64,000 nucleotides of DNA from Superficieibacter sp. HKU1 (lineage in GTDB: Bacteria > Pseudomonadota > Gammaproteobacteria > Enterobacterales > Enterobacteriaceae). Under the pieces are notes generated by a model. That model was not told the DNA's origin and did not search any database. It worked only from the letters and a program-made list of their open reading frames with translations. Numbering within the stretch: position 1 is the stretch's first letter; each line of letters opens with the position of its first letter. The DNA is taken from assembly GCF_029319185.1 (NCBI RefSeq), contig NZ_CP119754.1:2418001-2482000 (forward strand), given 5' to 3'. The translations under genes were made by a program, and so were the position numbers. Shown here piece by piece: positions 58,788-64,000 of the stretch.

Positions 58788-59816
58788 CTACTGCACGACC
58801 AGGCTGTTTGCCGTTACCAGCGTTCCTTCTGCCTGAGTAATGGGCGCAGGAGCCACTCTCACGCTCTGTACGGGCGTTACAGGCACCGGTTGACCCATTG
58901 TTGCATTCACCTGCACCGGATACCCTGCGCGGCGCGTAATGGCGCTGTTGATGCTGTTGCTGTCACTTCCCGCATCATCGGCAAAACGACCAAAGCTTGC
59001 GGTCACGGCAATTGGCACCGTCTGAGGATCTTCCCAGTCATTTTGTGACAGCGGCTGGTGCACTTCCACGTAACGCCGGCCATCGGGTTCAACCGAGAAT
59101 TTGATCGGCTCATTGATGATTTGTACGCGTGTTCCCCATGATGCCTGTGAAAAGAGCGTCTGAATATCGGCGGCACGCATTCGCATACAGCCAGAGCTGG
59201 CGCGTAAACCCACGCTGTTACGTGCGTTGGTGCCATGAATGAGGTATTCCCCTCCTCCCTGTTCCAGACGCAGTGCAAAGCGTCCCAGCGGGTTATTTGG
59301 CCCGGCGGGGATCACTGCGGGCAGCTTAATCCCCTGCGCCAGCGAACGGGCGCGGATATTGGCCGTTGGTGTCCAGGTGGGATTGGGGATTTTCTGGATA
59401 ATACGGGTGGTCATAACCGGCGTTTCTCGCCCCTGTTGGCCAATGCCAATCGGGAACACCTGCACGATATTTTTGCCCGGCGGATAATAGTACAGCCGTA
59501 GCTCAGCCAGGTTAATGACGATACCTTCTCGCGGCGCGTCAGGAAGCAGCATTTGCGAAGGAATGGTCAGCTCGCTGCCCGGCATCGGCAAAAACGGATC
59601 GACCGTGTTATTGGCCTCCAGCAACAGCAATATGCCGGTATCAAAACGCTGGGCAATCGACTCCAGATTTTTACCATCGGTCGGCACGCTATAAATCTGG
59701 TTTTGCCCGATAATCCGGCTGCCCGGAGCAGGCAACAGATAATCCACCGCCAAGGCGCTTTGTGCAGCGCTGAGCGAGCCGATAAGACTTAGCGTAATAA
59801 GAGACGCGCGTTTCAT
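58788..59816 (-). CDS. ldtE: L,D-transpeptidase LdtE (YnhG)
   Basis: Periplasmic YkuD-family enzyme that makes 3-3 (mDAP-mDAP) crosslinks in peptidoglycan. The 342 residues have a signal peptide (about 1-23), a LysM domain (about 39-85) and a catalytic domain with H194 (LIHGTN) and nucleophile C210 (ASSGCMRM). The C-terminus is Pro/Val-rich. It is convergent with lpp. Other Ldt paralogues attach Lpp; this one is mainly a crosslinker in E. coli. Confidence 0.95.
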   Translation of the reverse strand: MKRASLITLSLIGSLSAAQSALAVDYLLPAPGSRIIGQNQIYSVPTDGKNLESIAQRFDTGILLLLEANNTVDPFLPMPGSELTIPSQMLLPDAPREGIVINLAELRLYYYPPGKNIVQVFPIGIGQQGRETPVMTTRIIQKIPNPTWTPTANIRARSLAQGIKLPAVIPAGPNNPLGRFALRLEQGGGEYLIHGTNARNSVGLRASSGCMRMRAADIQTLFSQASWGTRVQIINEPIKFSVEPDGRRYVEVHQPLSQNDWEDPQTVPIAVTASFGRFADDAGSDSNSINSAITRRAGYPVQVNATMGQPVPVTPVQSVRVAPAPITQAEGTLVTANSLVVQ

Positions 59817-59863
59817 ACTGGAATTCCTTAATCACTGGCTGAACGCCAGAAAGCTGAAAACCA

Positions 59864-59886
59864 GCGAGGCGTATAAAACGCCTCGC
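59864..59886 (-). terminator. Terminator at the end of the suf operon
   Basis: GCGAGGCG pairs perfectly with CGCCTCGC around TATAAAA. On the minus strand TGGTTTTC follows. It lies 28 bases after sufE and before ldtE. Confidence 0.7.
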
Positions 59887-59914
59887 GTAACAGAATGAAA
59901 GCTGTTTTTTGAGT

Positions 59915-60331
59915 TTAGCTGAGATTTGCAGCTTTAGCGCGAATGGCGCGGATCATCGCTTCAAGTCCCTGTGAACGGGACGGGGTAAGATGCTGTGTGA
60001 GGGCCATTTTTTCAAACCAGGGGCGGACATCGAACGCGACGATATCCTGTGCGGTCATGCGATCGTAGAGGATAAACACCACGGCAATAAGGCCTTTGAC
60101 AATGGCCGCATCGCTGTCACCCTGTAGTTCAATAATGCCCTCATCATTACGCTCAATGACAATCCACACCTGGCTTTGACAGCCCTGAATGGTATTTGCC
60201 GGGTTATGAGCATCTTCGCTAAGGGGAGGCAGACGCTGCCCCAGCTCAATAATATAGAGATACTTCTCTTCCCAGTTGTCACAGCGCTGGAAATTTTTCA
60301 GCAACTTTTCTCTGTCCGGTAATGCAGCCAT
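59915..60331 (-). CDS. sufE: Sulfur acceptor protein SufE
   Basis: A 138-residue partner of SufS. Acceptor cysteine C51 (NTIQGCQSQVW) takes the persulfide from SufS and passes it to SufB. The length equals E. coli. It is last in the suf operon, 12 bases after sufS. Confidence 0.98.
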   Translation of the reverse strand: MAALPDREKLLKNFQRCDNWEEKYLYIIELGQRLPPLSEDAHNPANTIQGCQSQVWIVIERNDEGIIELQGDSDAAIVKGLIAVVFILYDRMTAQDIVAFDVRPWFEKMALTQHLTPSRSQGLEAMIRAIRAKAANLS

Positions 60332-60343
60332 AAAATCTCCCTG

Positions 60344-61564
60344 TTAACCGAGTAGCTGATGAATGCGTTTTAACCCCGCCACCAGCCGATCCACTTCTTC
60401 ATGGGTATTGTACATGGCTAACGACGCCCGGCACATCGCCGGCACCTGATAATGCGCCATCAGCGGCATCGCGCAGTGGTGCCCGGTACGGACGGCAATG
60501 CCGTAGTTATCCAGAAAGCTGCCGACATCGTAAGCGTGATGCTGCCCGAGATTAAAGGCAATCACTCCCAGACGCGCCTGCGGGCCATACAACGTCAGAT
60601 CGGGCACGGTCGCAAGTTCACGAAGCGCATACTGCATCAGTGCCTGCTCATAATCATGAATATTCTCAAGCCCCAGGGCGCTGACGTAATCCAGTGCCGC
60701 GCCGAGGGCGATGATCCCGCCTGTGTTGGGCGTGCCGGCTTCAAAGCGCCACGGCGCTTTAGCGAACGTCGTCCCCTGAGTCAGGCTGACGGTCGCAATC
60801 ATCGAACCGCCGCCTTCCCAGGGCGGCATATCCTGAAGGATCGCTTCTTTCACGTACAGCACGCCGATACCGGTCGGCCCATAAAGCTTATGCGCCGAGA
60901 AGAGGTAAAAATCGCAGTCCAGCGCCTGGACGTCAACCGCATGATGCATCACCGCCTGTGCGCCATCGACCAGCACTTTTGCCCCGTGCTGATGCGCAGT
61001 GCGGATGATTTCCGCTACCGGATTTTCGGTGCCCAGTACGTTTGAGACATGCGTCACGGCCACTAACCGGGTTCTGGCGTCGAGAAGTCCGGGAAGCGCG
61101 TCCAGCGCAAGGGTACCCTCCGCGGTGAGCGGGATAACCCGCAGCTCGGCATTTTTACGCGCACAGAGCATCTGCCACGGCACGATATTCGCGTGATGCT
61201 CCATCTCCGTGATGATAATGTTATCACCCGCCTGAATCTGACTTTCGCCCCAGCTATTCGCGACGAGGTTAATACCCTCTGTGGTGCCGCGAACAAACAC
61301 CAGTTCTTCCGGAGAACGGGCATTCAGGAAGGTCGCTGCCTTAAGCCGTACCTCCTCCATACGCTGTGTAGCTTCCGCGCTGAGCGTGTGAATGCCACGA
61401 TGCACCGCCGCATAGCCGTGGCGGTAGAATTCACTTTCGGCGTCAATGACCTGGCTGGGTTTTTGTGCGCTGGCCGCGCTGTCCAGATACGCCAGCGTCT
61501 GACCGTTAACTTCACGCGACAGTACCGGGAAATCTTCCCGCACCCGCTGAACGGAAAATGTCAT
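60344..61564 (-). CDS. sufS: Cysteine desulfurase SufS
   Basis: PLP-dependent class II cysteine desulfurase, 406 residues, releasing sulfur from cysteine as a persulfide. The PLP lysine is K226 (FSAHKLYGPTG) and the catalytic cysteine lies in RTGHHCAMPLM near residue 364. Its ATG overlaps the sufD stop. It works with SufE for stress-resistant Fe-S assembly. Confidence 0.98.
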   Translation of the reverse strand: MTFSVQRVREDFPVLSREVNGQTLAYLDSAASAQKPSQVIDAESEFYRHGYAAVHRGIHTLSAEATQRMEEVRLKAATFLNARSPEELVFVRGTTEGINLVANSWGESQIQAGDNIIITEMEHHANIVPWQMLCARKNAELRVIPLTAEGTLALDALPGLLDARTRLVAVTHVSNVLGTENPVAEIIRTAHQHGAKVLVDGAQAVMHHAVDVQALDCDFYLFSAHKLYGPTGIGVLYVKEAILQDMPPWEGGGSMIATVSLTQGTTFAKAPWRFEAGTPNTGGIIALGAALDYVSALGLENIHDYEQALMQYALRELATVPDLTLYGPQARLGVIAFNLGQHHAYDVGSFLDNYGIAVRTGHHCAMPLMAHYQVPAMCRASLAMYNTHEEVDRLVAGLKRIHQLLG

Positions 61565-62835
61565 GCTTTGCCCCCAGGAAGACGCTGACCGATACGGGCC
61601 AGCACCTGTTGTTTTAGCGCTTCGTCGCTAATGGCTTCCGTCAGTTCAGCGGCAAAGGCATAGATAATCATCTGCTGTGCGGCCTGTTCATTAATGCCGC
61701 GCGAGCGTAAATAAAACAGTTGCTCATCGTCGATACGCCCAATCGTGGCCCCGTGGCTACACTTGACGTCATCGGCATAGATTTCCAGCTGTGGTTTGGT
61801 ATCCACTTCTGACAGACGCCCCAACAGCAAGTTATTGTTGGTCATCTGACCGTCAGTTTTGATCGCATGTTGCGCCACGTTAATCAGACCGTTAAACACC
61901 GCGCGGCCTTTGTCATTAACAATAGTTTTATGCAACTGACGACTGTTACAGTAACCCTTGTTGTGTTCAAGCCAGGTACGGCTATCGCAAACCTCAGATT
62001 TTACCGGCATGGCCAGGCTGTTCAGGCGCAGCGTGGTATTTTCGCCATTCAGCTGGCTGCTGGTGTTGTGGCGCAATACGGCACTGCCCAGCAAGAAGCT
62101 GTGGCTGAAGGCTGCCGCATCCTGGCCGAGAACAATGTCATTATGCGCAAAGTGATAGCTGACCGGGGCTTCAAACGCCAGTTTCATATGATGTAACTGC
62201 GCATTCGCCGCGACGTTCATAGTGATCCTGGAGCCGGTAAAATGACGTTCGTCATTCAGGCTGACATAGTGTTCAATCAGCGTCGCCTCAGCGCCTTCAG
62301 CCAGTTCAATATGATGGCGGTAATGCGCCGTATTCATCTCTTCGCCAGAGACGCCCCGGGTAATATGCATCAGCAGTAAAGGCTTAGCCGGACGCTGATT
62401 GCGGGCGACGCGGATGGTCGTCACGCTGGCGGCCAGGCTTTCCGTCAGATGCAAAAACACCTCCGGCTGGATAGCGGCGGGCAACACAGGGCTTTCCTGA
62501 CCAATACTAACGTCAAAGCCGCTATTCTCCACGCTGCCGCTCAGCGCTGCGCTAAATTGCCCGTCAATAAACACCAGCCTGAGCGCATCCACCTCCAGCG
62601 CCAGCCCGTCACGCTGAGCGGCGGTCACTTCAGAGGAAGGCAGCGTGACGAAGGTGCTGCCCAAAAGCCCATCCAGCGGCGTATATTTCCAGTTTTCATG
62701 CTTACGCGTTGGTAAACCAAGACGCAGCATCTGCTGAAGATGCTGTTGCGCCTGCGGGGAACGCTGCGCACCCTGCGCTTCAAAGAGATGATGCCACTGT
62801 TGCAGCGCGTTACTGTTGTTCGGTAAGCCAGCCAT
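61561..62835 (-). CDS. sufD: Fe-S scaffold subunit SufD
   Basis: A 424-residue beta-helix protein of the SufBC2D complex, needed for iron entry. The core domain includes HSFLLGSAVLRHNTSSQLNG and the C-terminus EIYADDVKCSHGAT with a conserved cysteine and histidine. I chose the start MAGLPNNSNA at 62835, which overlaps sufC by 26 bases, as in E. coli; the frame is open further upstream within sufC. Confidence 0.97.
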   Translation of the reverse strand: MAGLPNNSNALQQWHHLFEAQGAQRSPQAQQHLQQMLRLGLPTRKHENWKYTPLDGLLGSTFVTLPSSEVTAAQRDGLALEVDALRLVFIDGQFSAALSGSVENSGFDVSIGQESPVLPAAIQPEVFLHLTESLAASVTTIRVARNQRPAKPLLLMHITRGVSGEEMNTAHYRHHIELAEGAEATLIEHYVSLNDERHFTGSRITMNVAANAQLHHMKLAFEAPVSYHFAHNDIVLGQDAAAFSHSFLLGSAVLRHNTSSQLNGENTTLRLNSLAMPVKSEVCDSRTWLEHNKGYCNSRQLHKTIVNDKGRAVFNGLINVAQHAIKTDGQMTNNNLLLGRLSEVDTKPQLEIYADDVKCSHGATIGRIDDEQLFYLRSRGINEQAAQQMIIYAFAAELTEAISDEALKQQVLARIGQRLPGGKA

Positions 62836-63556
62836 AGCCCTGCTCCTCCAGCTGTTTGACCAGGGTAAAATCACCCGATTTCACAATCCGTCCCTGATAC
62901 AGGACGTGGACGTAATCCGGCTTGATATAGTCCAGAATACGCTGGTAGTGAGTGACGATAACAAAGGCCCGCTTGCCGTCACGCAGGGCATTCACCCCCT
63001 CTGAAACGATTTTCAGCGCATCGATATCCAGCCCCGAATCAGATTCGTCAAGAATGCACAGTTCCGGCTCCAGTACTGCCATCTGCAGAATGTCATTGCG
63101 CTTTTTCTCGCCGCCGGAGAAGCCTACGTTCACCGAGCGGGTCAATAAATCTTCCGGCATCTTCAGTAACTGAATTTTTTCTTCCATCAGATCCTGAAAA
63201 TCAAAGCGGTCGAGCGTCTCCTGACCACGGTAGGTACGCACCGCATTCAGTGCCGTTTGCAGGAAAAACTGATTGCTGACGCCGGGGATCTCTACCGGAT
63301 ACTGGAAGGCCATAAAAATGCCCTCGCCCGCACGATCTTCCGGTGCCAGCTCCAGCAGATCTTTGCCCTTGAATTCCACGCTGCCGCCGGTGACTTCATA
63401 ATCTTCACGCCCGGCCAGCGTCGCCGACAGCGTACTTTTACCGGAACCATTGGGTCCCATGATGGCGTGCACTTCCCCTGGCCGAACTTCAAGGTTCAGC
63501 CCGCGCAGGATTTCTTTATCTTCTACCGATACCTGTAAATCTTTAATGCTTAACAT
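62810..63556 (-). CDS. sufC: Fe-S assembly ATPase SufC
   Basis: ABC-type soluble ATPase, 248 residues. Walker A is GPNGSGKST, the signature is SGGEKKRN and Walker B is LCILDESDSGLD. It dimerises in the SufBC2D complex to open the SufB-SufD interface. It starts 18 bases after sufB. Confidence 0.98.
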   Translation of the reverse strand: MLSIKDLQVSVEDKEILRGLNLEVRPGEVHAIMGPNGSGKSTLSATLAGREDYEVTGGSVEFKGKDLLELAPEDRAGEGIFMAFQYPVEIPGVSNQFFLQTALNAVRTYRGQETLDRFDFQDLMEEKIQLLKMPEDLLTRSVNVGFSGGEKKRNDILQMAVLEPELCILDESDSGLDIDALKIVSEGVNALRDGKRAFVIVTHYQRILDYIKPDYVHVLYQGRIVKSGDFTLVKQLEEQGYGWLTEQQ

Positions 63557-63574
63557 GGTTGTTCCCTTAGATAC

Positions 63575-64000
63575 TTAACCGACGCTGTGTTCGAGACTAA
63601 TAGCCAGCAGTTTTTGCGCTTCAACGGCAAATTCCAGCGGCAGTTCAGAGAAGACGTCCTTACAGAACCCGTTGACGATCATCGAGATAGCGTCATCCTC
63701 ACTGATCCCACGTTGCAGACAGTAAAAAAGCTGATCCTCGCCAATCCGCGAAGTGGTCGCCTCATGCTCGAGCTGAGCACTGTTATTACGGCATTCGACA
63801 TACGGGAAAGTATGCGCCCCGCTGTCCGGTCCAATGAGCATGGAATCACACTGGGTAAAGTTGCGCGCATTGGTGGCGGTCGGCATGATTTTAACCAGTC
63901 CACGGTAGCTGTTCTGGCTGTGTCCGGCAGAAATCCCTTTAGAGATAATGGTCGATTTGGTGTTTTTACCAATATGGATCATCTTAGTGCCGGTATCGGC
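63575..64000 (-). CDS. sufB: Fe-S scaffold subunit SufB (3' part, runs off the window)
   Basis: The last 141 residues of SufB, about the C-terminal 30% of the usual ~495. The segment has the conserved core VECRNNSAQLEHEATTSRI with the cysteine and glutamate/histidine residues that take part in cluster assembly, and the LFYCLQRGISEDDA motif. The start, sufA and the promoter (OxyR, IscR and Fur in E. coli) lie outside the window. Confidence 0.97.
   Translation of the reverse strand, partial: ADTGTKMIHIGKNTKSTIISKGISAGHSQNSYRGLVKIMPTATNARNFTQCDSMLIGPDSGAHTFPYVECRNNSAQLEHEATTSRIGEDQLFYCLQRGISEDDAISMIVNGFCKDVFSELPLEFAVEAQKLLAISLEHSVG

Overview
This window is a stretch of ordinary enterobacterial chromosome from the replication-terminus half. 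Almost every gene is recognisable as a member of the Enterobacteriaceae core, and the order is that of the E. coli/Salmonella segment ydgI-rstAB-tus-fumCA-manA ... rsx ... slyA ... purR-cfa-ribC-mdtK ... pykF-lpp-suf. Comparisons with E. coli and Salmonella are from memory. The genus cannot be fixed from the sequence alone. It is not typical E. coli: uidRABC, hdhA, folM, lhr and the ydh oxidoreductase cluster are not here. It is not typical Salmonella: the tRNA-Val/pykF interval carries no SPI-2. A Citrobacter/Enterobacter-like relative is plausible.

Layout: 1-5.2 kb holds an APC transporter with an early stop codon (ydgI), ydgC, the PhoP-linked two-component pair rstAB, and the fork-arrest gene tus with its own Ter site. 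5.2-9.8 kb holds fumarases C and A and manA. 9.9-16.8 kb holds ydgA, a REP pair, the malI/malXY regulon with two operators, and add. 16.9-20.8 kb holds ydgJ, blr, a lineage-specific GH1 glycosidase with its own palindromic operator, cnu and ydgK. 20.9-27.1 kb is the rsxABCDGE-nth operon with a tandem-repeat tail in rsxC. 27.7-34.4 kb holds dtpA, gstA, tyrS, pdxH, mliC, anmK and slyB; pdxY is missing between gstA and tyrS.

34.7-46 kb contains a diguanylate cyclase placed between slyB and slyA, then slyA divergent from the ydhIJK pump operon, sodC, ydhF, ydhL, the electrophile-response unit nemR-nemA-gloA, rnt, grxD and mepH. 46-54 kb holds sodB, ydhP, the 29-residue CydH gene, purR with two PUR boxes, ydhB/ydhC, cfa with a two-promoter leader and a RydC pairing site, and ribC. 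54-64 kb holds mdtK, two tRNA-Val genes, fumD, pykF, lpp, ldtE and the distal part of the suf operon (sufE, S, D, C, and the 3' end of sufB), which runs off the window.

Functional themes are redox and iron-sulfur maintenance (suf, rsx, sodB, sodC, grxD, fumarases, nth), electrophile and drug defence (nem, glo, ydhIJK, mdtK, ydhC, ydhP), envelope (lpp, ldtE, mepH, slyB, anmK, cfa) and nucleotide/vitamin metabolism (add, purR, ribC, pdxH). I found no CRISPR array, prophage, insertion sequence or defence island, and no convincing new multi-gene system. The most interesting items are the ydgI stop codon, the orphan GH1 gene with its operator, the diguanylate cyclase beside slyA, a candidate small RNA between grxD and mepH, and a terminator in the mdtK leader.
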